DNA from: Vibrio rumoiensis | Lineage (GTDB): Bacteria; Pseudomonadota; Gammaproteobacteria; Enterobacterales; Vibrionaceae | Direction: 5' to 3' | Assembly: GCF_002218045.2 (NCBI RefSeq) | Contig: NZ_AP018685.1 | Coordinates: forward strand, 1,054,001-1,118,000 | DNA length: 64,000 nt | In this document: one piece after another, positions 54,955-63,494 of the stretch | Numbering within the stretch: the first letter of the stretch is position 1 | Layout: each line of letters opens with the position of its first letter | The notes under the pieces: generated by a model | The model's input: only the letters and a program-made list of their open reading frames with translations | Told to the model about the DNA's origin: nothing | Databases searched by the model: none | Position numbers and translations under genes: made by a program

Positions 54955-54989
54955 AACCAAATTTGTTATTGTTTGGTTAGAAACAAATT
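54955..54989. repeat. Nested inverted repeats between IIC and ROK genes
   Basis: AACCAAA/TTTGGTT (54955-54978) overlaps AATTTGTT/AACAAATT (54960-54989). They lie in a 253-bp gap with no gene. Role unknown; could be RNA hairpins or a regulator site. Confidence 0.45.
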
Positions 54990-55095
54990 AACAAATCAAC
55001 CCAAAAGACAAACGGATTTTTGATTGAAAATGGTTGTATTGATCGTGGCAATACTCATATATCGGTGAATACTCACATTTTGTTGGTGAAACTTG

Positions 55096-56376
55096 CTATG
55101 AAATAGATTGGGTTTCTTGGCGAATCATCTGCTTTTCATGAACTTTGAAAAAAGGGCGATACAACATCCATGAATTAAACATCGCAAATAAAACCATTAA
55201 TAAATTATTGAAGCTGCCATTGGCAGATAAATAAGCCCCAATAGGTGCCGGCATAGACCAAGGAAGCATGGAGATAAATGGATCTAGCACACCTAGTTGG
55301 GTTAAGTGCCAAGCAATGACAGAATTGATGATTGGCACGAACACGAAAGGTAAAAAGAAAAGTGGATTCATGATAATGGGGAATCCAAATAAAATGGGTT
55401 CATTAATGTTAAATAAAGCGGGTATAAAGCCAATTTTACCAACGGAATTGAGTTGCTTTGAGCGACTTTTCATTGCCATTAGGACTAAGGGCAGCGTTGA
55501 ACCAACGCCACCAATCAGTAAGTAGTAATCCCAAAAACCTTGCAAATAAATATGAGGAGCAGGTTCACCCATGGCAAGTGCCGCTTGATTTGAAATTAAG
55601 CCGCTGAGCCAAAAGGGGGTCATTATACCGGTCACAATGAGTGAACCATGAATGCCCATAAACCAAAGGATTTGGCACAGTAAAAGCGATATTAAAACCG
55701 CGGTTAAAGTATCACTGGCGATGACTAAAGGTTTGAAGACTTCGGTGACTAATTGTGGGAAATATAAGCCAGTATATTGTTTTAAAGTTAAATTAATTAT
55801 GACGAGAGAAAGCATAATAAACAACAAGGGTAAAATAAGCTTAAAGCCATTACGTGTAATTAATGGTACTTCCTCAGGTAAATCCAAAAACCAGCTTTTT
55901 TTATAAAAGAAGCGGATCACTTCAATACTATACATACTTGAAATTAAGGCGGTGAATAAACCATTACCCCCTAAAAATGTTTCAGATGACGATTGTTCAA
56001 CAGCCCCTGTTAATAATAAAAAAGCGACACAACCGGTTAAGCCCGAGAGCCTTTCTGGAATTTGGTACTGTTTGGCTAAACTGGCACTCGCACCAAAGGC
56101 AATAAATAAAGCAATCAGTCCGATCGTGTGTTCAAACATAGTCGAAAAAAAGTGTCGATGTTCGAGCAAGAATGCGTTTATTTTCGGGTAATTGACAGGA
56201 TTGAATGGTGGGAAAATGAAAGGGACAAATAAACTCCCTACCACAATAAATGGCATCGCAATTTGAAAGCCATCACGAATTGCAATCAGATGTTTACTGC
56301 TCGCTAGCCAGTTGGCCACAGGGGAAATGTGACGTTCAACACGTTTTATTAGCATTTGATTCGTTTGATGGTTCAT
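55096..56376 (-). CDS. PTS IIC component, cellobiose/lactose family (first)
   Basis: The 426-aa membrane protein has about ten hydrophobic segments and the family landmarks: an N-terminal RDGFQIAMPFIVVGSLF, the LWFMGIHGSLIVTG segment with GIHG, WDYYLLIGGVGSTLPL, and NINEPILFG with the sugar-binding NEP. It is a permease domain without its own IIB or IIA, divergent from the IIB-IIC operon. It may pair with the shared IIB/IIA in trans. AGGGAAG precedes ATG 56376. Confidence 0.93.
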   Translation of the reverse strand: MNHQTNQMLIKRVERHISPVANWLASSKHLIAIRDGFQIAMPFIVVGSLFVPFIFPPFNPVNYPKINAFLLEHRHFFSTMFEHTIGLIALFIAFGASASLAKQYQIPERLSGLTGCVAFLLLTGAVEQSSSETFLGGNGLFTALISSMYSIEVIRFFYKKSWFLDLPEEVPLITRNGFKLILPLLFIMLSLVIINLTLKQYTGLYFPQLVTEVFKPLVIASDTLTAVLISLLLCQILWFMGIHGSLIVTGIMTPFWLSGLISNQAALAMGEPAPHIYLQGFWDYYLLIGGVGSTLPLVLMAMKSRSKQLNSVGKIGFIPALFNINEPILFGFPIIMNPLFFLPFVFVPIINSVIAWHLTQLGVLDPFISMLPWSMPAPIGAYLSANGSFNNLLMVLFAMFNSWMLYRPFFKVHEKQMIRQETQSIS

Positions 56377-56435
56377 TTCTTCCCTACTGAAAAGTTTATC
56401 CAGATCTCATTTTGCCAGACTTTCTTATTTAATCC

Positions 56436-56451
56436 GGTGATCAAATTCACA
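56436..56451. promoter_or_regulatory. CRP-like site in the PTS divergent region
   Basis: GGTGA-TCAAAT-TCACA matches TGTGA-N6-TCACA at 9 of 10 positions. It lies between the divergent IIC and IIB genes, next to the LacI-type palindrome. Confidence 0.7.
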
Positions 56452-56469
56452 ATTAAGTTTCCAATTAAC

Positions 56470-56483
56470 GGAAACCGGTTTCC
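56470..56483. promoter_or_regulatory. Perfect 14-bp LacI-type operator
   Basis: GGAAACCGGTTTCC is a perfect palindrome located 80 bases before the IIB start and about 94 before the first IIC start. Its core GAAA-CCGG-TTTC resembles the site ahead of the second LacI gene. Confidence 0.75.
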
Positions 56484-56562
56484 ATATTGTTTCCGTATGA
56501 TAATTTATTCCCAACAAAACACGACTTATAAAAAATACATTACTCAAATAGGAAACACTGCC

Positions 56563-56868
56563 ATGAAAAAAATTATGCTTTGCTGCTCAGCTGGAATGTC
56601 AACGAGCATGCTAATGAAAAAAATGATCGAAGAAGCGGCAAAACGCAACCTAGACGTTGATATCCAAGCTTTTGGCGCTTCAGAGTTCGACCAAAAAGCA
56701 CCTAACTTCCAGTGTGTTTTACTGGGTCCTCAAATCAAATACATGCAAGCGGATCTGCAAAAGAAAGCGGACGCTTACGGCATCAAAGTTGAGCCAATCA
56801 ACATGATGGATTACGGCATGCAAAAAGGCGATAAGGTTCTCGACCACGCACTGTCATTGATTGATTAA
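56563..56868 (+). CDS. PTS IIB component, cellobiose/chitobiose type
   Basis: The 101-aa protein starts at ATG 56563 behind AGGAAAC. The phosphorylated cysteine is Cys8 in LCCSAGMSTSM, the standard cellobiose IIB motif. It takes phosphate from IIA and hands it to the sugar on IIC. It heads IIB-IIC-GH1-IIA. A perfect 10-bp hairpin follows its stop. Confidence 0.95.
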   Translation: MKKIMLCCSAGMSTSMLMKKMIEEAAKRNLDVDIQAFGASEFDQKAPNFQCVLLGPQIKYMQADLQKKADAYGIKVEPINMMDYGMQKGDKVLDHALSLID

Positions 56869-56896
56869 CGATGAATCATAACAACCAAAATTAATC

Positions 56897-56930
56897 AGTG
56901 GCACACAAAACTTTACCATAGTGTGCCACT
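56897..56930. terminator. Hairpin between IIB and IIC genes
   Basis: AGTGGCACAC and GTGTGCCACT form a perfect 10-bp stem with 14-base loop and no T run. It probably protects the IIB message or reduces read-through. Confidence 0.6.
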
Positions 56931-57007
56931 CGTCATGACCACTTCGCTTGCAATCTGTATTTACTTTTTTTGCACGTATTTATCTCAGACAAATTTAGGA
57001 CGCATGT

Positions 57008-58336
57008 ATGAGCTCAATTAATGATTTATTGACGAACTTTATTGAACAAAAAGTGACGCCAATCGCAGGACGCATAGGAAATCAGAAATACGTTACTTCC
57101 ATCCGTGATGGCTTTATTTCAGCCTTACCATTTATGATCGTTGGTTCGTTCATGTTGGTGTTTATTTTCCCTCCATTTTCACCAGATACGACGTGGGGTT
57201 TTGCGCGTGCTTGGTTAGACTTTTCGAATGAATACCGTGAACAGCTGATTTTACCTTTTAACCTCAGTATGGGGATAATGACCTTCTTCATTTCAACTGG
57301 GGTGGCGGCAAGTTTGGCTCGCCATTATGACTTAGACCCACTTGCAACAGGCTTACTTGCATTGATGTCATTCTTATTGGTTGCCGCTCCTATCGAAGAA
57401 GGCAAATTAGTGATGACTTACTTTGGTGGCCCTGGCATCTTTACCGCTTTAATTACTGCTATCTACTCAACCGAAGTGTATGCGTTCTTAAAGCGTAAAA
57501 ATGTCACGATCAAGCTACCACCAGAAGTGCCAGCCGGTGTATCTCGTTCATTTGAGATTTTAATTCCAGTTCTTGTGATCATTATAACACTGCACCCACT
57601 GAACTTACTGATTGAATCTGAAACCGGCATGATTATTCCACAAGCAATTATGTCACTGCTTGAGCCATTAGTATCGGCTTCTGATTCTCTACCAGCGATT
57701 TTGATCGCGGTGTTTGTTTGTCAAATTCTATGGTTTGCTGGTATCCACGGTGCATTGATTGTTACAGGCATCATGAACCCATTCTGGTTAGCGAATCTAG
57801 CAGTAAACCAAACCGCTTTAGCCAATGGCATTGAGCCACCAGTTATCTTTCTACAAGGTTTTTGGGACCATTACCTATTAATCGGTGGTGTCGGTTCAAC
57901 GTTACCTCTTGCATTCATGTTAGCGCGCAGTCGTGCGGTTCACCTTCGTACCGTCGGTAAACTAAGTAGTGTTCCAGCATTGTTTAACATCAATGAGCCA
58001 CTATTGTTCGGTACGCCAATTATTATGAACCCAGTCATGTTTATTCCATTCGTATTCGTACCAATGATTAATGCGGTGGTGGCTTACTTTGGTCTGAAAT
58101 GGGATTTAGTGGCACACGTTGTATCGGTTACACCATGGACAACACCTGCACCAATCGGCGCATCATGGGCGGCAAACTGGGCCTTTAGTCCTGTCATCAT
58201 GTGCTTCATCTGTATGGCGATTTCGGTAGTGGTTTACTTACCTTTCTTAAAAGCTTACGAAAAGCAACTGCTTGAGCAAGAAGAGCAAGCTGCGAAAGAA
58301 GAAGCCGAAGCTCAAGGTCAAACAGTAACTGCGTAA
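57008..58336 (+). CDS. PTS IIC component, cellobiose/lactose family (second)
   Basis: The 442-aa permease has about ten segments with SIRDGFISALPFMIVGSFM, LWFAGIHGALIVTG, GGVGSTLPLAF and NINEPLLFG. It resembles the first IIC but with a longer, Glu-rich C-terminal tail (about 410-442). It is the one linked to IIB, GH1 and IIA, so it is likely the main cellobiose-type permease. The start is ATG 57008 with AGGA ahead. Confidence 0.95.
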   Translation: MSSINDLLTNFIEQKVTPIAGRIGNQKYVTSIRDGFISALPFMIVGSFMLVFIFPPFSPDTTWGFARAWLDFSNEYREQLILPFNLSMGIMTFFISTGVAASLARHYDLDPLATGLLALMSFLLVAAPIEEGKLVMTYFGGPGIFTALITAIYSTEVYAFLKRKNVTIKLPPEVPAGVSRSFEILIPVLVIIITLHPLNLLIESETGMIIPQAIMSLLEPLVSASDSLPAILIAVFVCQILWFAGIHGALIVTGIMNPFWLANLAVNQTALANGIEPPVIFLQGFWDHYLLIGGVGSTLPLAFMLARSRAVHLRTVGKLSSVPALFNINEPLLFGTPIIMNPVMFIPFVFVPMINAVVAYFGLKWDLVAHVVSVTPWTTPAPIGASWAANWAFSPVIMCFICMAISVVVYLPFLKAYEKQLLEQEEQAAKEEAEAQGQTVTA

Positions 58337-58360
58337 TACACGTTGCGTCATCGATAGTTA

Positions 58361-58394
58361 TTGATGGTGGTGAGACATTCATCACCATCATCAA
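58361..58394. repeat. Hairpin between IIC and GH1 genes
   Basis: TTGATGGTGGTGA and TCATCACCATCATCAA form a long imperfect stem around GACAT in the 74-base gap. It is possibly an mRNA processing or stability element. Confidence 0.5.
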
Positions 58395-58410
58395 GAGAAG
58401 GTCAGCAAAA

Positions 58411-59790
58411 ATGCAATATCAATTTCCAGACAATTTTTGGTGGGGCAGTGCTTCATCGGCGCCTCAAACCGAAGGGGCTGCGTTTGAAGACGGTAAAGGC
58501 GAAAACATTTGGGACCTTTGGTACAAGAATGAGCCAAACCGTTTTTTCAATGGTGTGAGTGCAACGGAGGCGTCAACATTTTATAAACACTACCGTTCAG
58601 ACATTGCGCTGATGAAAGACATTGGCCACAACTCATTCCGCACTTCTATCTCATGGTCACGTTTAATTCCAACGGGACATGGTGAAGTTAACCCGAAAGC
58701 GGTTGAGTTTTATAACAATGTGATTGATGAGATGGTGGCACAAGGTATTCAGCCTTTCATCAACTTATTTCATTTTGATATGCCTGTGGCAATGCAAGAG
58801 ATTGGGGGGTGGGAAAATCGTGAAGTGGTCGACGCTTACGCTGAATTTTCCGCGACCTGTTTTAAATTATTCGGTGACCGAGTGAAACACTGGTTTACCT
58901 TTAACGAGCCAATCGTGCCAGTGGAAGGCGGTTATCTTTATGATTTCCATTACCCGAATGTGGTGGATTTCCGTCGCGCAGTAACCGTGGGATATCACAC
59001 CATTTTGGCGCATTCAAAAGCGGTAATGGCATACCGTGCACAACAGCAAGACGGACAAATTGGCATTATTTTAAACTTAACGCCTTCTTATCCACGTTCG
59101 CAAAATCCAGCTGATTTACGAGCCGCTGAGTGTGCCGATTTACTGTTTAACCGCAGTTTCTTAGATCCAGCCGCCAAGGGGGAATTTCCTCAAGGTTTGA
59201 TTGAAATTTTAAAGCAGTACGATCAAATGCCGGACTGCCAAGTGGGCGATAGTGACATCATCGCCGCAGGGAAAGTGGATTTACTGGGCGTGAACTATTA
59301 TCAACCTCGTCGTGTGAAAGCTCGCTTAACGGCAGTGGATCAAAACTCGCCATTTATGCCGGAATGGTTATTTGAAAATTATGAAATGCCAGGTCGTAAA
59401 ATGAACCCACATCGTGGTTGGGAAATTTACGAAAAAGGCATTTATGACATCATGATCAACTTGCGTGATAACTACGGCAACATTCCATGTTTCATCTCTG
59501 AAAATGGCATGGGCGTTGAAGGCGAAGACAAGTTCTTAAAAGACGGTCAAATCCAAGATACGTATCGCATTGAGTTCATCCAAGATCACTTAAGTTGGTT
59601 ACATAAAGCGATTCAAGAAGGCGCAGATTGCCGCGGATATCACTTATGGACTTTCATCGATAACTGGTCTTGGTGTAATGCTTATAAAAATCGTTATGGT
59701 TTCTATAGCCTTGATTTGAAAACCCAGACACGCACGAAAAAGCTCAGCGGTGAATGGTTTGCTCAAGTTTCAAAAAATAATGGCTTTTAA
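58411..59790 (+). CDS. GH1 6-phospho-beta-glucosidase (first)
   Basis: The 459-aa cytoplasmic enzyme has the GH1 start FPDNFWWGSASSA, acid/base Glu166 in TFNEP, and nucleophile Glu364 in ISENGMG. Ser420 sits in WSWCNAYKNRYGF, where true beta-glucosidases have Glu, which indicates 6-phosphate substrates. The lysine usually two residues before Tyr429 is Asn427 here, with Lys426 next to it, a small deviation. It lies between IIC and IIA genes and should split PTS-imported disaccharide phosphates. Confidence 0.93.
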   Translation: MQYQFPDNFWWGSASSAPQTEGAAFEDGKGENIWDLWYKNEPNRFFNGVSATEASTFYKHYRSDIALMKDIGHNSFRTSISWSRLIPTGHGEVNPKAVEFYNNVIDEMVAQGIQPFINLFHFDMPVAMQEIGGWENREVVDAYAEFSATCFKLFGDRVKHWFTFNEPIVPVEGGYLYDFHYPNVVDFRRAVTVGYHTILAHSKAVMAYRAQQQDGQIGIILNLTPSYPRSQNPADLRAAECADLLFNRSFLDPAAKGEFPQGLIEILKQYDQMPDCQVGDSDIIAAGKVDLLGVNYYQPRRVKARLTAVDQNSPFMPEWLFENYEMPGRKMNPHRGWEIYEKGIYDIMINLRDNYGNIPCFISENGMGVEGEDKFLKDGQIQDTYRIEFIQDHLSWLHKAIQEGADCRGYHLWTFIDNWSWCNAYKNRYGFYSLDLKTQTRTKKLSGEWFAQVSKNNGF

Positions 59791-59862
59791 AATCGCAAGT
59801 TTAAATCGGCACAACTTTTGAAATAACAAAGATTAATAACAAATTAAAAATAGGACACGAAA

Positions 59863-60180
59863 ATGGATATGGATTTAGAAGAACAAGTTATGGGTATCAT
59901 CATCAACGCTGGCCAATCTAAGAGCCTTGCTTTTGAAGCCTTATATGCCGCAAAAGCAGGTGAGTTTGATAAAGCCGAAGCCTTGATGAAAGAATCTCAA
60001 GAATTTGCTAACCAAGCTCACCTTGTTCAAACGAAACTTATCGAAGCGGATGAAGGTGAAGGCAAAACGAAAATGACATTGATCATGGTACATGCGCAAG
60101 ACCACCTTATGACCAGCATGTTGGCGAAAGAAATGATGGCCGAGTTGATTGCACTGCACAAAAAAGTCGCAGAGATATAA
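59863..60180 (+). CDS. PTS IIA component, lactose/cellobiose family
   Basis: The 105-aa protein is an all-helical IIA trimer subunit. Its phosphorylated His is in MVHAQDHLMTSM (His77, with His81 as partner). It receives phosphate from HPr and passes it to IIB Cys8. The start has TAGGACACG ahead of ATG 59863. A hairpin closes the IIB-IIC-GH1-IIA unit. Confidence 0.95.
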   Translation: MDMDLEEQVMGIIINAGQSKSLAFEALYAAKAGEFDKAEALMKESQEFANQAHLVQTKLIEADEGEGKTKMTLIMVHAQDHLMTSMLAKEMMAELIALHKKVAEI

Positions 60181-60183
60181 GCT

Positions 60184-60224
60184 AAATCGCCCATATGGTC
60201 CCTATGCCAGATGGGCGATTTATT
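60184..60224 (+). terminator. Terminator of the PTS operon
   Basis: AAATCGCCCA and TGGGCGATTT form a perfect 10-bp stem. The T-tail is short, so strength is moderate. Confidence 0.7.
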
Positions 60225-60262
60225 GAAACAAATCAAACCATTGACGTTCTATCCAAAATTTA

Positions 60263-60316
60263 AAGTTTTTGTTGCGGTATCTTGCAAAATTCAATGAGAT
60301 ATAGAAACAAAAACTT
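60263..60316. repeat. Inverted repeat ahead of the third LacI gene
   Basis: AAGTTTTTGTT and AACAAAAACTT are perfect 11-bp arms 32 bases apart, 54 bases before the regulator start. It could be a binding site pair or looped RNA. Confidence 0.5.
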
Positions 60317-60369
60317 GAAAAAGGTTATAATCATTCAATTAAAAGCAGTATGAGTGAGACAATAAATTC

Positions 60370-61332
60370 ATGGCCACTATCACAGACGTATCACGATTAG
60401 CCAATGTATCAAAAGCCACCGTTTCTCGAGTGTTAAGCGGTAGTCGAGGAGTACGTGAAGATAGTCGTCTTGCTGTGTTAAAGGCCGCCGAAGAACTCAA
60501 CTATAGCCCAAATATTGCTGCACAAAATCTTGCGACCCAATCTACCAATTATGTCGGTGTGGTATTAAATACAGCCGACGCTGCAAGCCTTAATAGTTAC
60601 CTACCGCTAATCTCGCGTAAGCTAAAATCAATGAATAAATTGATGCTAGTGCAATTTGCTGAAAGTGCTCATGAGCAACAAAACGCGCTGATGGAATTGC
60701 ATAGTCAATGTGAAGCCGTCATTTTGATTAATGGTACGATCAATACCGCTGCTTTTGAGCGTGTATTGCATATGGATGGTGTGATGAGTGATGCTCATGC
60801 ATCGGTCGGGTTTGATTATCAATTTGCCGCCGAAAGTGCTTGTCGTTACTTACTCGGGAAAGGGCATCGAAAAATTGCATTATTGGTTGATGATTTAGAG
60901 CAGGGAAGTTGCCAGGATTTATTAAGCGGTTATAAAAATGCATTACAGAATTCGTCATTGCCGTATGATCGCCGTTTGATTTTGGAAGCGAAACATCAAC
61001 TTGAACAAGCTCTACTCGGGCTGATTAATAGCTTTACGCAATATACGGCCATCGTGGTAAAACGAGACAGTTACGCCGCTGAAGCGATGCGCATTATGCG
61101 TGAGTTTAATATCCAAGTGCCGAAAGATGTTTCAGTGATCGCATTAGAAGATTCGCCACTGGCACAACAGCTTAACCCGACACTGACTTGCATCAGTCAC
61201 TCTAGTGAGCAATTGGCTGACACTTGTATTACTAATTTACAAGCCTTACTAGAACGCTCAATTAAACCAATGAAAACCAGCCCATTACTGTCTGGTCGCT
61301 TGGTCAGTCGAGAGTCAGTTTCGGACGTATAA
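60370..61332 (+). CDS. LacI-family transcriptional regulator (third)
   Basis: The 320-aa protein starts ATITDVSRLANVSKATVSRVLSG, a LacI helix-turn-helix, followed by a periplasmic-binding-like domain that is shorter and more divergent in its middle than in the other two. It sits between the PTS operon and the second GH1 gene, so it is a candidate regulator of either. No ligand can be deduced. Confidence 0.92.
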   Translation: MATITDVSRLANVSKATVSRVLSGSRGVREDSRLAVLKAAEELNYSPNIAAQNLATQSTNYVGVVLNTADAASLNSYLPLISRKLKSMNKLMLVQFAESAHEQQNALMELHSQCEAVILINGTINTAAFERVLHMDGVMSDAHASVGFDYQFAAESACRYLLGKGHRKIALLVDDLEQGSCQDLLSGYKNALQNSSLPYDRRLILEAKHQLEQALLGLINSFTQYTAIVVKRDSYAAEAMRIMREFNIQVPKDVSVIALEDSPLAQQLNPTLTCISHSSEQLADTCITNLQALLERSIKPMKTSPLLSGRLVSRESVSDV

Positions 61333-61364
61333 TCCCACTGTTTTTCCTTTTCTATTTTTCACTC

Positions 61365-61391
61365 AACCGCCTTGATTGGGCGGTTTTTTTA
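61365..61391 (+). terminator. Terminator after the third LacI gene
   Basis: AACCGCC and GGCGGTT form a 7-bp stem followed by six T. Confidence 0.85.
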
Positions 61392-61412
61392 TCTGTAAAA
61401 TTTTCATCGCTA

Positions 61413-61424
61413 TGAAATAAATCA
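61413..61424. promoter_or_regulatory. TGAAATAAATCA, partial match to the porin-region palindrome
   Basis: 10 of 12 bases match TGAAATATTTCA. It lies 156 bases ahead of the second GH1 gene. Nearby are a half CRP site (TGTGA near 61451) and ACGTTAACGT (61533-61542), a 10-bp palindrome closer to the start. Confidence 0.4.
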
Positions 61425-61532
61425 CGCCAGTTTCATGAAGAAATCATCAATGTGATTTATAGAACGAAACCTAAATTCCCTTGTGGTTTTACGGCGTTTT
61501 TGTACGTTAAATTCGGTTAAATTTCGCCGTTT

Positions 61533-61542
61533 ACGTTAACGT
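61533..61542. promoter_or_regulatory. ACGTTAACGT palindrome before the second GH1 gene
   Basis: A perfect 10-bp palindrome, with TTAC before and GTAA just after in near-symmetric positions, 38 bases upstream of ATG 61580. A LacI-type operator is possible, and the adjacent third LacI regulator is the natural candidate. Confidence 0.5.
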
Positions 61543-61579
61543 GTAATCAACGAATAGAAGAATCAATTTAAGGATAGGT

Positions 61580-63001
61580 ATGGCATTTCAAGATAACTTT
61601 TTATGGGGTAGTGCATCTGCAGCGTATCAAATTGAAGGTGGCGCAAGCTTAGACGGTAAAGGCCCATCGATTTGGGATACCTACTCACGCATTCCAGGCA
61701 ATACGTTTAAAAATACCACGGGTGAAGTAGCGATTGATTTCTACCATAAGTTTGAGGAAGACATCGAACTGATGAAAGAGATGGGCTTAAACGCGTATCG
61801 TTTCTCCGTTTCATGGCCTCGCGTGATGGCCGATGGCCGCACAGTGAACCCAAAAGGTGTCGAGTTCTATCATAAGGTTATCGATAAGTTGATCGAAGCC
61901 GGTGTCGAGCCAATTTTAACGGTATATCACTGGGATTTGCCTCAAGCATTGCAAGATGAATATGCAGGCTGGGAAAGCCGCGAAATCATTAAAGACTTCA
62001 CTGCATTTTGTGAATTGCTTTATAAAGAATACGGCAACAAAGTGAAATATTGGGTTACGCTAAATGAGCAGAATATTTTCACAGGCTTAGGCTATGTGCA
62101 AAAATTGCATCCGCCGAAAGTCTCGGACTACCAACGCTTTATTAACGCAAACCACATTGCCAGCCTTGCAAACGCCAGCGCGATTAAGTTGTTCCGTGAT
62201 ATGGGCATTGAAGGCCAAGTCGGCCCGAGCTTTGCTTATGGTCCGACTTATGCCAAAAGTGAGAAACCAGAAGATGTGATTGCGATGGAAAATGCGCAAG
62301 AAGTTGAAAATTTCTTATGGATGGATGTGTACGCTAAAGGCGAATACCCTCGCATTGGTTTGAAACTGTTGGAAAACCTGGGTATTCATGTTGATTTCCA
62401 ACCGGGTGATAAAGCGTTACTGAAAGCCGGTGTGTGTGACTTCATGGGGCTCAATTATTATCAATCAGCTACTTTTATTGACCCACAACAAAAGCAAGAT
62501 AATGTTCAGGCTGGTAATGCTGCGCAGGTGTCTGTGGTCTCTGAAGTGAAAGATATCCCAACCGATAAACTGTATGCACGCGCGGATAACGACTACCTTA
62601 AAATGACCGATTGGAACTGGGCGATTGATCCTAATGGCCTACGAGTGTCATTACGTCGCATTACGTCGCGTTACGGTGTGCCTATCTTGATCAGTGAAAA
62701 CGGTTTAGGGGCGTTTGATACTTTGACCGAAGATGGCAAAGTGCACGATGATTACCGAATCAACTTCTTGAAACAACACGTTGAAGCGATAGAAGCGGCA
62801 ATCGATGATGGTTGTGAAGTCTTAGGTTACTGTACTTGGTCATTCCAAGACTTGTTTAGCTGGTTGAATGGTTATGCGAAACGTTATGGCTTCGTTTATG
62901 TTGACCGTGATGAAGAAAACGAAAAAGAGTTGAAGCGTTATAAGAAAGACAGCTTCTACTGGTATCAAAAAGTGATCGAAAGTAACGGTAAAGAATTGTA
63001 A
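61580..63001 (+). CDS. GH1 6-phospho-beta-glucosidase (second)
   Basis: The 473-aa enzyme starts FQDNFLWGSASAAYQIEGG. Acid/base Glu163 is in TLNEQN, in which Gln replaces the usual Pro as in many 6-phospho enzymes, and nucleophile Glu373 is in ISENGLG. The complete phosphate-binding pattern Ser427-x6-Lys434-x-Tyr436 in SWLNGYAKRYG supports 6-phospho-beta-glucosidase activity. It is a single-gene unit with AGGATAGGT before the ATG and a terminator after. The substrate range probably differs from that of the first enzyme. Confidence 0.93.
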   Translation: MAFQDNFLWGSASAAYQIEGGASLDGKGPSIWDTYSRIPGNTFKNTTGEVAIDFYHKFEEDIELMKEMGLNAYRFSVSWPRVMADGRTVNPKGVEFYHKVIDKLIEAGVEPILTVYHWDLPQALQDEYAGWESREIIKDFTAFCELLYKEYGNKVKYWVTLNEQNIFTGLGYVQKLHPPKVSDYQRFINANHIASLANASAIKLFRDMGIEGQVGPSFAYGPTYAKSEKPEDVIAMENAQEVENFLWMDVYAKGEYPRIGLKLLENLGIHVDFQPGDKALLKAGVCDFMGLNYYQSATFIDPQQKQDNVQAGNAAQVSVVSEVKDIPTDKLYARADNDYLKMTDWNWAIDPNGLRVSLRRITSRYGVPILISENGLGAFDTLTEDGKVHDDYRINFLKQHVEAIEAAIDDGCEVLGYCTWSFQDLFSWLNGYAKRYGFVYVDRDEENEKELKRYKKDSFYWYQKVIESNGKEL

Positions 63002-63021
63002 TACCACATTGTTCTACCGAT

Positions 63022-63052
63022 AAAAGCAGTACTGAAAAGTGCTGCTTTTTTT
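63022..63052 (+). terminator. Terminator of the second GH1 gene
   Basis: AAAGCAGTAC and GTGCTGCTTT form a stem with one G-U pair and a 6-base loop, followed by a T run. Confidence 0.88.
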
Positions 63053-63117
63053 ATTGCCAGTTTTTAAAACGGTGCTATCTTAATCGCCCTTAAATCTTGG
63101 CTTTTATTGAGAATGTT

Positions 63118-63468
63118 ATGCCGCCTATTTTTATTACAATCTCCCTTTTGGTATGCAGCAATGTGTTTATGACGTTTGCCTGGTACGCCCACTTAAAAGA
63201 GCTAGGTAACAAACCTTGGATTATTGCCGCGCTAGTGAGTTGGGGGATTGCTCTATTTGAATATATGTTCCAAGTACCGGCGAACCGTATTGGTTACACG
63301 GTCTTGTCGGTTGGTCAGTTAAAAATCCTTCAAGAAGTGATCACTTTGTCAGTATTTGTGCCATTTTCAGTGATGTATTTGAAAGAACCGCTTAAGCTGG
63401 ATTATTTATGGGCGGGCTTGTGCTTGCTAGGTGCGGTGTATTTTGTTTTCCGCAGCAAATTAGGCTGA
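63118..63468 (+). CDS. DUF486 small membrane protein
   Basis: I choose ATG 63118 (116 aa). The longer frame from TTG 63097 is less likely. Four hydrophobic segments and a VCSNVFMTFAWYAHLKELG start fit the DUF486 family, which is EamA/SMR-like in size, with a C-terminal AGLCLLGAVYFVF helix. Function unknown. It is convergent with the DUF1289 gene, 26 bases away. Confidence 0.87.
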   Translation: MPPIFITISLLVCSNVFMTFAWYAHLKELGNKPWIIAALVSWGIALFEYMFQVPANRIGYTVLSVGQLKILQEVITLSVFVPFSVMYLKEPLKLDYLWAGLCLLGAVYFVFRSKLG

Positions 63469-63494
63469 TTACTATTTTCGCTTGTTCATCATGG

